A stretch of 64,000 bases of DNA from Demequina sediminicola (GCF_000975055.1 NZ_BBRB01000006.1:46090-110089); one strand, 5' to 3'; positions 18,524 to 29,042 are shown, counted from the stretch's first letter. The notes: generated by a model from the letters alone, not told the origin. Program-made: numbers and translations.

Positions 18524-19348
18524 ATGTCTACTCCTGACGACCTGTTGCCGATCGCTCAGACCGTGGCGCGAGAGGCAGGGGAGTTCATCATCAGCATGCG
18601 CGACAAGGCCGAAGTCACCGCGACCAAGTCCTCCGAGGTGGACATCGTCACTCAGGTGGATGTCGCCTCGGAGCGCTTGATCCGACAGCGATTGAGTGAG
18701 TTGCGTCCTGATGACGGCGTCGTGGGAGAGGAAGGTGAGTCCTCGTCGGGCACGTCAGGCATCACGTGGATCATCGACCCGATTGACGGCACTGTGAACT
18801 ATCTCTACGGCATCGATCAGTTTGCCGTGTCCGTTGCGGCCGTCAGCGGTGTTCCTGCTTCCTCGTCATGGCAATTGGAGGCGGGCGCAGTGTACGACGG
18901 ATCGTCGACGTTGTGGTCCGCAGCGCGTGGTCGGGGAGCGCGAAGGAACGATGCCGTTCTCAAGGTAGGAGTTCGGCCTGCGCTCTCTGGGGCTCTGGTC
19001 GCCACGGGATTCCAATACGAATCTCATCGCCGCGCAGTGCAGGGCGCGATCGTCGCTGAACTCTTACCGCAGGTTCGTGACATCAGGCGTTTTGGGTCAG
19101 CGGCAGTCGATCTGTGTTTCTCGGCAGCGGGCGTGATTGATGCGTACTACGAGCAGGGACTGCACGCCTGGGACTTCGCCGCTGGAGCCCTGATCGCGCA
19201 GGAAGCAGGCATGATGGTGGCCGGATACGACGGAGAGCGCGCCGATGAGAGGCTTGTGATCGCTGCCCATCCGGAGCGATGGGACGAGCTTCACACGGCT
19301 TTGCGACGTGCCGGAATGGCACCCACCTGGGAACTCGCCACGCCGTAG
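18524..19348 (+). CDS. Inositol monophosphatase family protein
   Basis: 274 residues. VGEEGES near residue 67, WIIDPIDGTVNYLYGI near 84 (metal-binding DPIDGT motif) and WDFAAGALIAQEAG near 210 (second metal site) are all intact. It probably dephosphorylates inositol 1-phosphate, which would feed the phosphatidylinositol and PIM pathway encoded at 48-52 kb (inference). It is divergent from sepH. Confidence 0.92.
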   Translation: MSTPDDLLPIAQTVAREAGEFIISMRDKAEVTATKSSEVDIVTQVDVASERLIRQRLSELRPDDGVVGEEGESSSGTSGITWIIDPIDGTVNYLYGIDQFAVSVAAVSGVPASSSWQLEAGAVYDGSSTLWSAARGRGARRNDAVLKVGVRPALSGALVATGFQYESHRRAVQGAIVAELLPQVRDIRRFGSAAVDLCFSAAGVIDAYYEQGLHAWDFAAGALIAQEAGMMVAGYDGERADERLVIAAHPERWDELHTALRRAGMAPTWELATP

Positions 19349-19420
19349 AGTCGCGCCGCGCAGATTTTTGGGGCAGAATGCGTGCGCTCGAGGGAACAAA
19401 AATGGCTTCCCCGACATTGT

Positions 19421-19439
19421 GTAGACGCAGGGTAGACGC
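19421..19439 (+). repeat. Short direct repeat upstream of DUF4193 gene
   Basis: GTAGACGC occurs at 19421-19428 and 19432-19439, an 11-base period, 20 bases before the DUF4193 ATG. A GGGAA-N10-TTCCC inverted repeat precedes it at 19392-19411. The role is unknown; it may be a promoter or operator region. Confidence 0.35.
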
Positions 19440-19459
19440 GTGAAGGGAACAACCGCCTG

Positions 19460-19759
19460 ATGGCAACTGATTACGACGCACCTCGAAAGACCGACGATGA
19501 GATCTCAGCTGACTCCATTGAGGAGCTGAAGGCACGCCGCAATGACAAGACCTCGGGCGTGGTCGACGAGGACGAGACTGAAGCTGCTGAGGGCTTCGAG
19601 TTGCCTGGAGCTGACCTCTCGGGCGAGGAACTCTCGGTGCGTGTGCTGCCTGCTCAGCAGGACGAGTTCACATGCATGTCTTGCTTCCTCGTGCACCACC
19701 GCAGCCAGCTCGCAGAGTTCAAGGGCGATCAGCCCATTTGCTCTGAGTGCGCTTCTTAA
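19460..19759 (+). CDS. DUF4193 family zinc-ribbon-like protein
   Basis: 99 residues, acidic, starting MATDYDAPRKTDDEISADSI. The C-terminus has CMSCFLVHHRSQLA followed by ICSECAS: two CxxC knuckles likely to bind one zinc. The family is almost restricted to actinobacteria and precedes dut in many genomes. Function unknown; some members are considered RNA-polymerase- or sigma-associated by context only. Confidence 0.88.
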   Translation: MATDYDAPRKTDDEISADSIEELKARRNDKTSGVVDEDETEAAEGFELPGADLSGEELSVRVLPAQQDEFTCMSCFLVHHRSQLAEFKGDQPICSECAS

Positions 19760-19772
19760 GCCCCAGTAGTTC

Positions 19773-20219
19773 ATGAGCGGCGTCGAGATCCTTGTTGAAA
19801 CGACGAGTCCTGACGTCCCCATGCCCGCATATGCCCATCCAGGTGATGCGGGCGCAGATCTGACGACCCGCGTGGACGTGGAACTTGCTCCGGGCCAGCG
19901 CTCGACCGTACCGACGGGTGTCAAGATCGCGTTGCCCGACGGCTACGTCGCTTTGGTCCACCCACGCTCTGGACTTGCGGCGAAGCACGGTGTGACTGTC
20001 GTGAATGCTCCAGGAACGGTCGATGCGGGCTACCGTGGAGAGATTCGCGTGACGCTGCTGAACACCGATGCGACTGAGACGGTTCGGCTGAGTGTGGGAG
20101 ACCGCATCGCACAATTGGTGATCCAGCAAGTCGAACGGGCAGCATTCGTGAGCGTTGAGAGCCTTCCGGACTCTGTCCGCGGTGATGGTGGATTTGGGTC
20201 GACAGGATTGGGAGCATGA
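19773..20219 (+). CDS. dut: dUTP diphosphatase (dUTPase)
   Basis: 148 residues. All five trimeric-dUTPase motifs are visible: HPGDAGADL, HPRSGLAAKHGVTVVN, GTVDAGYRGEI, GDRIAQLVI and the C-terminal RGDGGFGSTG. Hydrolyses dUTP to dUMP, limiting uracil in DNA and feeding thymidylate synthesis. It overlaps the DUF3710 gene by four bases (ATGA). Confidence 0.97.
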   Translation: MSGVEILVETTSPDVPMPAYAHPGDAGADLTTRVDVELAPGQRSTVPTGVKIALPDGYVALVHPRSGLAAKHGVTVVNAPGTVDAGYRGEIRVTLLNTDATETVRLSVGDRIAQLVIQQVERAAFVSVESLPDSVRGDGGFGSTGLGA

Positions 20220-20836
20220 GCGACGAGGCACAGAACTCGGCCGCGCAGAACGCGGACGGACTCGATACTTTGGGTGTCGCTGACGGCCCATGGGACTGGC
20301 CATCAGTTCCGGGCGACCGCGATTTTGTCTCGTATGGCGCACTGCGGCTTCCCGCCGTGGCGAACATGCGCGTCACCGGTGAGATCGACCCTAAAACCAA
20401 GCAGTGCGGAGCGGTCAGCATTCGTGTCGCGGATTGCCAGGTTCAACTCCAGGTGATCGCCGCCCCACGAGGAACTAGCCAGTGGACGGAAGTGCGTCAG
20501 GCGATCTCGAAGCGACTTCGCACTGCCGGTGCGATCGAGGCGCAAGAGGGGCACTTTGGCCCGGAACTCTCGGCTCGCATGAGGAGCCGCACAAAGAGCG
20601 GCGAGTCTATCGAGATCCCCATGCGGTTTTTGGGTGTTGACGGGCCGCGTTGGCTCCTCAAGGCCGTCGTGATGGGACCGTCCGTTGACTCGTCCGAGAC
20701 CCGTGCCCGCGTAGCTGCCCTCTTGAGCAACTGTGCCGTCGATCGAGGCGAAGAACCGATGATCGGCGGAACGGTGCTTGTGCTTGATGCGCCCGGATTC
20801 ACTCCCGGCGATGACGAGATCGATCAGGGCGCCTAA
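20216..20836 (+). CDS. DUF3710 family protein
   Basis: 206 residues. The central WTEVRQAISKRLRTAG helix, FGPELSARM and GVDGPRWLLKAVVMG block are diagnostic of DUF3710, a conserved actinobacterial family of unknown function. It is coupled to dut by ATGA overlap and directly abuts the OB-fold gene, forming a five-gene run dut - DUF3710 - OB-fold - DUF3159 conserved across actinobacteria. Confidence 0.88.
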   Translation: MSDEAQNSAAQNADGLDTLGVADGPWDWPSVPGDRDFVSYGALRLPAVANMRVTGEIDPKTKQCGAVSIRVADCQVQLQVIAAPRGTSQWTEVRQAISKRLRTAGAIEAQEGHFGPELSARMRSRTKSGESIEIPMRFLGVDGPRWLLKAVVMGPSVDSSETRARVAALLSNCAVDRGEEPMIGGTVLVLDAPGFTPGDDEIDQGA

Positions 20837-21112
20837 GTGCCAGTTCCCGCAGACGTGACACGTGTTGAGGCATTGAAGCCTCGTACGGAAGCAACGGTGC
20901 GTGGGCGCATCGTTGCCCTGCGGGTGGAGCCGCGAGATGCAGCGCCGCAACTCACTGCTCGTGTCGACGACGGCACTGGGCGTGCGGACATGATCTTCAT
21001 GGGCCGCAGAGACATTCCTGGAATCGAACCCGGTGCCGTGGTGACCTTTGCCGGACGCGTGAGTGCGGCGGAAGACATGCCGCGCATCTACAACCCCAAG
21101 TTCACGCTATGA
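20837..21112 (+). CDS. OB-fold nucleic acid-binding domain protein
   Basis: 91 residues, GTG start immediately after the DUF3710 stop. ATVRGRIVALRVEPRDAAP, LTARVDDGTGRADMIFMGR and GAVVTFAGRVSAAEDMPRIYN lay out the five-stranded OB barrel resembling tRNA_anti-codon/RecG-type nucleic acid-binding domains. It is the whole protein, with no attached catalytic domain. Role unknown. Confidence 0.85.
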   Translation: MPVPADVTRVEALKPRTEATVRGRIVALRVEPRDAAPQLTARVDDGTGRADMIFMGRRDIPGIEPGAVVTFAGRVSAAEDMPRIYNPKFTL

Positions 21113-21876
21113 GCGACGAGCGTGACGTGCGGCCTGAGCCCCCTGAGGACGATGTGAGCGCGCCGGACGCCGGCGACGCTGAGCAGCATGAAGCTCCTCT
21201 CGAGGCTGCAGCCGATGCGGCGCGAGAGGGACGTTGGGGCAAACTCGCGGACGCTGAGGAGTTCTCCTTCACCGAGGCCGTGGGAGGGTGGCGCGGCTTT
21301 GTGGAGTCCGTCGCGCCCGGGTTTGTCTTTGTCCTGGTGTTCTTGACGGTGGGCGGCATGCAAGTGCCGGTGATCGCCGCAGTGGCCACGATGGTGATCC
21401 TGGTGGTGATTCGGCTTGCGCAACGCTCGTCGATTCAGCAGGCACTGTCAGGCTCCATCGGGGTGGCAATTGGAGCAATCTGGGCGTGGCGCACCGGCGA
21501 GGCTCGTGACTTCTATGTCTTCGGGCTGTGGATCAACATTGTCTACGGACTCGGCACTCTGCTCTCTATGGCGGTCCGCTGGCCACTTGTCGGCATCGTC
21601 ATGGGTCTGTTCCAGGGCGACTGGAAAGGCTGGCGGACCGACCCGGTACGTGTGCGGATCTATCAGCGCGCCACCGCCATTCTCGTCGTGATGTACGCGT
21701 TGCGCCTCGTGGTGCAAGTCCCGCTGTACCTGGCTGATCAGACCGCGGCTTTGGGGACAGCCCGACTTGCGATGGGTGTGCCCTTGTTTGCGCTTACTCT
21801 GTGGGTGGTGTGGCTGATGGTGCGGAACGCAGGACCGCGTCAAGCGCCTGAGGATCAGCCTCAGCAGACACAATAA
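21109..21876 (+). CDS. DUF3159 integral membrane protein
   Basis: 255 residues. An acidic N-terminal tail (about 55 residues) is followed by FSFTEAVGGWRGFVESVAPG and six hydrophobic segments. WPLVGIVMGLFQGDWKGWR near residue 160 and IYQRATAILVVMYALRLVVQ are characteristic of DUF3159. It begins with an ATGA overlap and its 3' end overlaps the convergent trkA-like gene by 83 bases. Confidence 0.88.
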   Translation: MSDERDVRPEPPEDDVSAPDAGDAEQHEAPLEAAADAAREGRWGKLADAEEFSFTEAVGGWRGFVESVAPGFVFVLVFLTVGGMQVPVIAAVATMVILVVIRLAQRSSIQQALSGSIGVAIGAIWAWRTGEARDFYVFGLWINIVYGLGTLLSMAVRWPLVGIVMGLFQGDWKGWRTDPVRVRIYQRATAILVVMYALRLVVQVPLYLADQTAALGTARLAMGVPLFALTLWVVWLMVRNAGPRQAPEDQPQQTQ

Positions 21877-22480
21877 ACAGCAGCTCGTCGTGCGCTTCTA
21901 GGGTGTCGGCAGGGCTTGGCGCAATGGTCCTATCGGAGCGCACAATGCACGACAGGACCGTCTCAGCAGGCCACGGAATCTGCCGCACAGTAGACCCAAC
22001 GACGGGGGAGTCTGGCGGCAATGTCACCTCGATGATGGACGCACCTGACTGGTGGAAGGTGAACACCGTGACCAAATCGCCGACGGCCACGGCCTCTTCC
22101 ACCATCGCGGTCATGATGCGAGGGGTCGAGACTGCGACGTCCACACCCCACTGCGCGTCGTACATCCACTCATTGCGCGGGTTATTGACGCGCGCGACAG
22201 TACGGGGAACGCCATATTCGGTCTTGGCCAGGAACGAGACGACGAGGTTGGCCTTGTCGTCACCTGTGGCAGCAACAACCACATCCATTGTCTGGGTCTC
22301 GGCGTCTTGCAGCGCGCTCATCTCGCAGGCATCGGCCAGCATCCAATCCGCTTCCGCGACTTGGGCCACGCGCATCGCGGCAGGATTGTTGTCCATGAGT
22401 AGCACTTCGTGACCATGGGACAACAAGTCGCGCGCGATTGAGCGACCCACCGAACCTGCACCTGCGATGAGGACCTTCAT
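21794..22480 (-). CDS. TrkA-family potassium uptake regulator (RCK, CeoB-like)
   Basis: 228 residues. Rossmann motif MKVLIAGAGSVGRSIARDL and acid-tipped LLMDNN bind NAD/nucleotide (RCK-N); the RCK-C domain begins near SIIEVTLPPDSPVVG at about residue 145. It is a peripheral gating subunit for a potassium permease. It is translationally coupled (ATGA) to the second TrkA gene upstream and lies beside a KimA-like permease gene. Confidence 0.92.
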   Translation of the reverse strand: MKVLIAGAGSVGRSIARDLLSHGHEVLLMDNNPAAMRVAQVAEADWMLADACEMSALQDAETQTMDVVVAATGDDKANLVVSFLAKTEYGVPRTVARVNNPRNEWMYDAQWGVDVAVSTPRIMTAMVEEAVAVGDLVTVFTFHQSGASIIEVTLPPDSPVVGSTVRQIPWPAETVLSCIVRSDRTIAPSPADTLEAHDELLFIVSAEADPQALDAVLRSAPSATPPTE

Positions 22481-23142
22481 TTTTCCACTCCTGGAGCCTT
22501 GGAGACCACACGTTCGGCAGTATTAGCAGATTCCTCGGGCACCACAAAGTGTGCCTCGTCGTCTGACTGAATGACGGTGCTGGGGTCTGGCAGGAGTGCT
22601 TTGCCGAAGCGGACAAGGTAAGCGATGCGCGTGCCCGACGCGGCTTCGATCTCCGTCACCTTCCGACCCACCCAGGCGCGACTCAGGGCGAGTCGGCGTA
22701 CTGAGACGCCCGCATTGGAATCGGCGAATGTCTCTTCCTTGCCTCCAGGCAGGAGTCTCGACACAATTTGGGCGCTGGTCCACGGAACCGGTGCAACAGT
22801 GGGAATTCCCAGCCTGCGGTAGACCTCGGCGCGCCCAGAGTCGGAGATACGTGCAATGACGTTCTCAACGCCGTAGGTCTCGCGGACAACCCGCGCGGCG
22901 AGGATGTTGGAGTTGTCTCCGGACGAGACGGCAGCGAACCCATACGCATCTTCCACACCAGCAGAGATCAGCGTGTCGCGGTCGAATCCGATGCCAGTGA
23001 TCTTCTGGCCTTGAAACTCGGAGGGCAGGCGCCGGAAGGCATCTCCGGCCCTGTCAATGATGGCAACGGAGTGCCCTCTGGACTCAAATTCGCTGGCGAG
23101 AGCGGCTCCAGTACGGCCGCAACCCATGATGACAATGTGCAC
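22477..23142 (-). CDS. TrkA-family potassium uptake regulator (RCK, CeoC-like)
   Basis: 221 residues, GTG start. MHIVIMGCGRTGAALASEFESRG gives the nucleotide-binding Rossmann loop and VAIIDRAGDAF its acidic end; SSGDNSNILAARVVRE is a typical RCK-N segment; RCK-C follows from about residue 145. It forms a two-gene unit with the CeoB-like gene and diverges from kimA with only 41 bases between the starts. Confidence 0.92.
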   Translation of the reverse strand: MHIVIMGCGRTGAALASEFESRGHSVAIIDRAGDAFRRLPSEFQGQKITGIGFDRDTLISAGVEDAYGFAAVSSGDNSNILAARVVRETYGVENVIARISDSGRAEVYRRLGIPTVAPVPWTSAQIVSRLLPGGKEETFADSNAGVSVRRLALSRAWVGRKVTEIEAASGTRIAYLVRFGKALLPDPSTVIQSDDEAHFVVPEESANTAERVVSKAPGVEK

Positions 23143-23183
23143 GATCCCCCACGTTATACCCCTGGCGCTTAGGATGGTGCGAC

Positions 23184-25078
23184 GTGCGAGGACTTCTGCA
23201 GCGACTCAGGCGGTTGGTATTTGGCCAACCCATTGCGACCGACGCCGTCGTGCCCGTGACTTTGCGTACTCGACTGGCACTGCCAGTCTTTGGCGCCGGC
23301 ATTCTTTCGGCGGTGCTGTACGCCCCCGATGCGGTGGTTGACGCGCTGCGTCGGGGCAGTCAGCAAGGTGCGATTCCCTTTATGGCAGTGGGTGTGGTGC
23401 TCATCATGCTGTTGCTGGGATTCGCATATCGCTCCAATGTGCATGCGCGCCCGGACAGTCTGGGTGACTACGGGTTGGTGCGGGATGTGCTCGGTCGCAA
23501 GTCCGGGGTCGTGACGGGTGCGTCAGTCCTCGTCGACTATTTGTTTACCGTCGCGGTGTCCGTGGCAGCACTCACACAGCTCGTCGCGTTCCTCATCCCG
23601 CAACTTCAGGTATGGGACGTACCGCTGTCCGTGGGCATCGTCGGCATTGTCACTGTCGTCGCACTCCGAGTGATTCGTGAACGCGCACGGATCATCCTTG
23701 GTGTCTGGTTTGGCTTCCTCCTGGTGGTCGCGATCATGTTTGTCGTGGGTGTCACCAGCCACGGCGCCGACACCACATCACCCATTGCCGCGAATGCGCC
23801 TCAAACGTGGTCGATCTGGTTCTCGTATGCCGGAGCGATCGCTTCGGGTGCTGTGATGGTGACAGGAATTGAGCACCTTGCGGCCTCGGCTCCGAATCAC
23901 GCTAAGCCACGTGGTATCCGGGCCGGACGCACCCTCATCATCGCGGTGACCGCCTCAGCAATGGCTTTCTTCCTTGTCGCGATCCTGGCGTGGATGTACC
24001 GCATTACGGGGTGGTCGAAGGGGCCGATCCTGCTGCAGGTGGCACAGGACGTGTTTAACAACGCCTTGGTCGTGTGGATCATTGCCGGAATTGCCGCCGC
24101 ACTGCTGTATGCCGCCGTTGCCGCGGTGTTCCGCCGCTTCTCCAACCTCACAGCATTCTTGGCGCGTGATGCCTACCTCCCGCGTCAATTGACGATGCGC
24201 AACGACCGTGCAGTGCTCCGTGGCGGGGTGCTGCTCGTCGCCACGGCATCGGCCATTGTGGTGGCGCTGGCGGGTGCCGAAGTCGCGACGTTGATTCACC
24301 TCTACGTGATCGGCGTGTTCACGTCGATCGTGCTGAGTCAGATCGCGATGGTGCGGTGGGTCAACGGCAAGCTCCAACTCGCAACCGAGCGCAAGGCGCG
24401 ACTGGGTCTCCATGGTCGTCGAGTGCTCCACGTTGCTGCGGCCGTCGTGGCAGCAGCTGTGTGGATCGTCGTCCTCGTCTTTAACTTCCTTAACGGTGCC
24501 TGGATCGCGGTGGCGTTGATTGCCTCGTGGTGCTCATGCACGCCGTCAACCGGCACTATGCCGCGGTACGGGCCGACGTGCGGCTTCACAAGCACGACAT
24601 GGAAGTCGCGCTGCCGAGCTCGACGCGCGGCGTGGTGCTGATTGCACAGCTGCACCGCCCAGCGCTGCGTGCACTCGCGTATGCCAAGGCAGCAAGGCAC
24701 TCGACCCTCGAAGCTGTGGGTGTGCAGATCGAACGCGAACCTGCTGCGAAGCTCCAGCAAGACTGGGGACGGATCGACTCTGGTGTTCCGTTGGTTCTTC
24801 TGGATTCGCCGTACCGTGATCTTGTGGGCCCTGTCATGGAGTACGTGACGACAATCCATCGATCGAATCCACGCGAAGTCGTGGTGGTCTACGTTCCCGA
24901 ATACATTGTCGGCCGTTGGTGGGAGCGTTTCCTGCATAACCGGTCAACGACCAAACTGCGTCAGCAACTCCTGGGGCTCAAGGGTGTGGTCGTGGCAGCA
25001 GTGCCGTGGCACCTGGAATCCGCGCGCGAAGATGCCGTAACCGAAGAAGTACCTGAACCCCATGAGGAGCTCCCATGA
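23184..25078 (+). pseudogene. KimA-type APC potassium transporter, interrupted by a one-base frameshift
   Basis: Two frames encode one protein of about 630 residues. The first (23184-24641) gives twelve membrane segments of an APC permease with GASVLVDYLFTVAVSVAAL near residue 112. The second (from about 24527) gives the cytosolic domain with GRIDSGVPLVLLDSPYRDLV and GRWWERFLHNRSTTKLRQQ, strikingly like the USP-like c-di-AMP-binding tail of Bacillus KimA (YdaO). Frames join at GCCTCGTGGTGCTC; adding one G (TGGGTG) restores IASWVLMHAVNRHY. It is either a real break or a sequence error. The TrkA pair next door supports a potassium role. Confidence 0.85.
24524..24536 (+). other. Frameshift site in the KimA-like gene
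   Basis: In GCCTCGTGGTGCTCATG the reading must move back one base to join permease and cytosolic domain. There is no slippery heptamer or following pseudoknot-like structure that would suggest programmed -1 frameshifting. Loss of one G from a GGG run is the simplest cause. Confidence 0.7.
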
Positions 25079-26277
25079 GTGAAGACCTAATCGAAGTCAC
25101 CGTCGGAGCACCCGCACACGGTGGCCACTGCGTTGCGCGCGTGGACGGACGGGTCATCTTCGTTCGTCACGCCCTCCCCGGTGAGGTCGTCAAGATCCGC
25201 CTCACTGAGTCCGAGCCTGACGCACGTCTGTGGAGGGCCGATGCTGTAGAGGTCATTGAGGCATCGTCAGACCGTGTGGATTCGACTTGGCCAGAAGCCG
25301 GGCCTGGCGGGGTTGGCGGCGGTGAGTTGGCGCATGTGTCGTTGTCCGGTCAGCGCGCCTGGAAGCGAGCCGTGCTTCAGGAGTCGTTCGAGCGCTTTGC
25401 AGGCCAGGATTTCCCCGGTGAGGTCCATGCTGCGCCTGGTGACGATGAACGTGGGGGACTGCGGTATCGCACTCGCGTCAGCGCGACCGCGAACGCTTCC
25501 GGCAATGCCGCGATGCGCGGGCATCGGTCCAAAGAGGCAATTGCTCTCAGCTCGATGCCGCTTGCCACCGAACAGATCGAGGAAGAACTCCTGACTCATC
25601 GCTGGCCAGCGGGTAGCCGCATCACCATCGCCCAGGGTTCGGACGGCACTGTACGCACGACAGTCGGCGACGTCCCTTGGTCGAACGGCAAGCCTGACCG
25701 TCGCAAGAACGCCGCCACGACGGTGCGACAGCACGTGGAGTGGAACGGCCACACGTTTGACTATCGAGTGAACGCCGGTGGGTTCTGGCAAGTACACCGG
25801 GAAGCGCCGAACGTGCTGGTGAGCGAAGTGATGAGCCGCATTCGTGACGCCGAGACGGTGGCGGACCTCTACGGCGGGGCAGGGCTGTTTGCTCTGCCTC
25901 TCGGCGCCGCAGGCAAAAACGTGACGTCAATCGAATCGGACGGTGCCTCGAGCCGTGCCGCGCGCCGTAACTGCCACGAATACCCCAGCGTGACAGTGCT
26001 GCCAGGTGACGTGCGCCGTCACCTCACCCAAGGCATCGGCTCTCGCGACGCGATCGTCCTCGACCCGCCGCGTAGCGGTGCAGGGGCAAAGACTCTTCAG
26101 GCGATGGCGGAGCATTCACCGGCCACCGTCGTCTACGTCGCTTGCGACCCCGTGGCACTGGCTCGCGACAGCAAGACTATGGCTGAAATGGGCTACGCGC
26201 TCACGGACGCCACTGCATACGACCTGTTTCCCATGACGCATCACGTGGAAACAGTCGCGACCTTTGTGCGACGGTAA
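25075..26277 (+). CDS. TrmA/RumA-family class I SAM-dependent RNA methyltransferase
   Basis: 400 residues. An N-terminal TRAM domain ([20 protein letters not shown] through VIEAS) is followed by a Rossmann methyltransferase: [12 protein letters not shown] near residue 240, [14 protein letters not shown] near 262, [11 protein letters not shown] near 325 and [13 protein letters not shown] near 350 with the catalytic Cys, then [11 protein letters not shown]. It methylates uracil C5 in tRNA or rRNA; the cluster of Cys ligands for FeS seen in RumA is not visible. It overlaps the preceding frame by four bases. Confidence 0.9.
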   Translation: MSEDLIEVTVGAPAHGGHCVARVDGRVIFVRHALPGEVVKIRLTESEPDARLWRADAVEVIEASSDRVDSTWPEAGPGGVGGGELAHVSLSGQRAWKRAVLQESFERFAGQDFPGEVHAAPGDDERGGLRYRTRVSATANASGNAAMRGHRSKEAIALSSMPLATEQIEEELLTHRWPAGSRITIAQGSDGTVRTTVGDVPWSNGKPDRRKNAATTVRQHVEWNGHTFDYRVNAGGFWQVHREAPNVLVSEVMSRIRDAETVADLYGGAGLFALPLGAAGKNVTSIESDGASSRAARRNCHEYPSVTVLPGDVRRHLTQGIGSRDAIVLDPPRSGAGAKTLQAMAEHSPATVVYVACDPVALARDSKTMAEMGYALTDATAYDLFPMTHHVETVATFVRR

Positions 26278-26342
26278 AGCCGTCTCAAGAACACGTCAAG
26301 GCCGGTAGACTGTACGCCGGTCAACACCAACGGAGGATGTGC

Positions 26343-29021
26343 ATGAGCGAGAACACCCTGGGAGCCAAGGCCACACTGGATGTGGACGGCAAGGCTTACG
26401 AGATCTACCGCCTCGGTGCGGTACCCGGCTTGGAAAAGCTGCCTTACTCGTTGAAGGTGCTTGCTGAAGCACTGTTGCGTACCGAAGACGGCGCAAACAT
26501 TACTGCCGACCACGTGCAGGCACTTGCCTCGTGGGACCCCAAGGCGGATCCCAACACGGAGATCCAGTTCACCCCAGCCCGCGTTGTCATGCAGGACTTC
26601 ACGGGCGTGCCCTGTGTCGTCGACCTCGCCACCATGCGTGAAGCAGTGGTGGACCTCGGCGGCGACCCCGCTGTGATCAACCCGCTGGCACCTGCGGAAA
26701 TGGTCATCGACCACTCGGTGGTCATCGACGTGTTCGGCCGCAAGGATGCGCTCGAACTCAACACTGACCTTGAGTACCAGCGCAACCGTGAGCGCTACCA
26801 GTTCCTGCGTTGGGGCCAGACGGCATTCGACAACTTCAAGGTTGTCCCTCCGGGCACCGGAATCGTTCACCAGGTCAACCTCGAATACCTGGCTCGTGGC
26901 GTGATGACGCGTGACGTTGACGGCGTCGAGCAGGCATACCCCGACTCCTGTGTGGGTACCGACTCGCACACCACCATGATCAACGGTCTGGGCGTCCTGG
27001 GCTGGGGCGTGGGCGGCATCGAGGCAGAGGCAGCGATGTTGGGCCAGCCGGTATCCATGCTGATCCCCAAGGTCGTCGGTTTCAAGCTCACTGGCGCGAT
27101 TCCGTCCGGTGCCACCGCAACTGACGTCGTGCTCACGATCACGCAGATGCTGCGTCAGCACGGTGTCGTCGGAAAGTTCGTCGAGTTTTACGGCGACGGA
27201 GTGGGCGCTGTGCCGCTCGCCAACCGTGCCACGATCGGCAACATGTCGCCCGAGTTCGGTTCGACTGCCGCGATGTTCCCGATTGACGACGTCACCATCG
27301 ACTACCTGAAGCTCACCGGTCGCAGTCCAGAGCAGGTCGCACTCGTCGAGGCGTACTGCAAGGAACAGGGCATGTGGCACGACCCCTCCGCAGAGGGCTA
27401 CGTGGAGCCAGCATTCTCGGAGTACATCGAACTCGACCTATCGACTGTGGTGCCGTCCATCGCTGGACCCAAGCGTCCCCAGGACCGTATCGAGCTCACC
27501 GCGTCCAAGAACCAGTTCGCGAAGGACGTCAAGAACTACAAGGGTTCCAAGGACGGCGCAGGGTCCTACGTCGATGAGGCCGGCCAGGAGGTGCCACTGA
27601 AGGACGGCGACGTGGTGATTGCCTCGATCACCTCGTGTACCAACACCTCGAACCCGTCGGTCATGCTGGCAGCCGCGCTCTTGGCGCGTAACGCCAATGC
27701 CCGTGGCCTCCAGGTGAAGCCCTGGGTCAAGACCTCGATGGCGCCTGGCTCCAAGGTCGTCACCGACTACTACGAGAAGGCTGACCTCTGGGGAGACCTG
27801 GAAGCATTGGGCTACCACCTGGTCGGCTACGGCTGCACCACGTGCATCGGTAACTCTGGCCCGCTACCCGAGGCCGTGTCGGGTGCCGTCAACGAGCACG
27901 ACCTCGCTGTGGTGTCCGTGCTCTCGGGTAACCGTAACTTTGAGGGTCGCATCAACCCCGACGTCAAGATGAACTACTTGGCGTCGCCACCGCTCGTCAT
28001 TGCATATGCCCTTGCCGGCACGATGCACCACGACTTCGAGTCCGACCCGCTGGGTCAGGATTCTGAAGGCAACGACGTTTATCTGCGCGACATCTGGCCA
28101 GACCCCACCGAGGTCGAGGAGATTGTCCAGTCGTCCATCACGGAAGAAATGTTCGCCAAGGACTACGCGGATGTTTTCGCAGGCGACGAGCGCTGGCGCG
28201 GACTGCCCACTCCGGACGGTAAGACGTTCGACTGGGACGGCGAATCCACCTATGTGCGCAAGCCTCCGTACTTCGAGGGCATGGGTGCCACGCCCGAGCC
28301 CGTCAAGGACATCACCGGCGCGCGCGTGCTGGCTCTCCTGGGCGACTCAGTCACGACTGACCACATTTCGCCTGCAGGTGCTATCAAGGCTGACTCGCCG
28401 GCCGGCAAGTACCTCGAGGAGCACGGCATCGCACGCCGTGACTACAACTCGTATGGCTCGCGTCGTGGAAACCACGAGGTCATGATTCGCGGCACGTTCG
28501 CGAACATTCGCCTCAAGAACCTCCTTCTTGATGGAGTTGAGGGTGGATTCACCTACAACTTCATCAAGGACGCCCAGGACACCATCTACGACGCCGCACA
28601 GGACTATGCAGCCGCTGACACGCCGCTCGTGGTGCTCGCCGGTAAGGAATACGGCTCCGGCTCCTCGCGCGACTGGGCGGCGAAGGGCACCAGCCTGCTG
28701 GGTGTGCGCGCGGTCATCACGGAGAGCTTCGAGCGTATTCACCGCTCCAACCTCATCGGTATGGGTGTGTTGCCGCTGCAGTTCCCCGAGGGCCAGTCGG
28801 CTGCGTCGCTTGGTCTGGACGGCACGGAGTCCTTCGACATCGTCGGGGTCGCGGCCTTCAGCGACGGTGACCACCCGCAGACCCTGCCGGTGAAGGCAAC
28901 CAAGGCGGACGGTGCAGTCGTGGAGTTCGACGCGGTCGTACGCATCGACACGCCAGGCGAAGCAGATTACTTCCGCAACGGCGGCATCCTGCAGTATGTG
29001 TTGCGTTCTTTGGTGGCCTAA
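26343..29021 (+). CDS. acnA: Aconitate hydratase (AcnA/IRP type)
   Basis: TCA-cycle enzyme interconverting citrate and isocitrate, 892 residues. Iron-sulfur Cys ligands lie in [15 protein letters not shown] near residue 424 and [15 protein letters not shown] near 495. [21 protein letters not shown] near 205 and [14 protein letters not shown] near 768 are active-site segments. ATG 26343 is chosen over 26337 because GGAGG (26332-26336) then lies six bases away. Confidence 0.97.
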   Translation: MSENTLGAKATLDVDGKAYEIYRLGAVPGLEKLPYSLKVLAEALLRTEDGANITADHVQALASWDPKADPNTEIQFTPARVVMQDFTGVPCVVDLATMREAVVDLGGDPAVINPLAPAEMVIDHSVVIDVFGRKDALELNTDLEYQRNRERYQFLRWGQTAFDNFKVVPPGTGIVHQVNLEYLARGVMTRDVDGVEQAYPDSCVGTDSHTTMINGLGVLGWGVGGIEAEAAMLGQPVSMLIPKVVGFKLTGAIPSGATATDVVLTITQMLRQHGVVGKFVEFYGDGVGAVPLANRATIGNMSPEFGSTAAMFPIDDVTIDYLKLTGRSPEQVALVEAYCKEQGMWHDPSAEGYVEPAFSEYIELDLSTVVPSIAGPKRPQDRIELTASKNQFAKDVKNYKGSKDGAGSYVDEAGQEVPLKDGDVVIASITSCTNTSNPSVMLAAALLARNANARGLQVKPWVKTSMAPGSKVVTDYYEKADLWGDLEALGYHLVGYGCTTCIGNSGPLPEAVSGAVNEHDLAVVSVLSGNRNFEGRINPDVKMNYLASPPLVIAYALAGTMHHDFESDPLGQDSEGNDVYLRDIWPDPTEVEEIVQSSITEEMFAKDYADVFAGDERWRGLPTPDGKTFDWDGESTYVRKPPYFEGMGATPEPVKDITGARVLALLGDSVTTDHISPAGAIKADSPAGKYLEEHGIARRDYNSYGSRRGNHEVMIRGTFANIRLKNLLLDGVEGGFTYNFIKDAQDTIYDAAQDYAAADTPLVVLAGKEYGSGSSRDWAAKGTSLLGVRAVITESFERIHRSNLIGMGVLPLQFPEGQSAASLGLDGTESFDIVGVAAFSDGDHPQTLPVKATKADGAVVEFDAVVRIDTPGEADYFRNGGILQYVLRSLVA

Positions 29022-29042
29022 CCCACACACTGACACACGGCT

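Noticed and set aside
24524..24536. Programmed -1 ribosomal frameshift in the KimA-like gene
   Set aside because: No slippery heptamer and no downstream structure; a one-base deletion is simpler.
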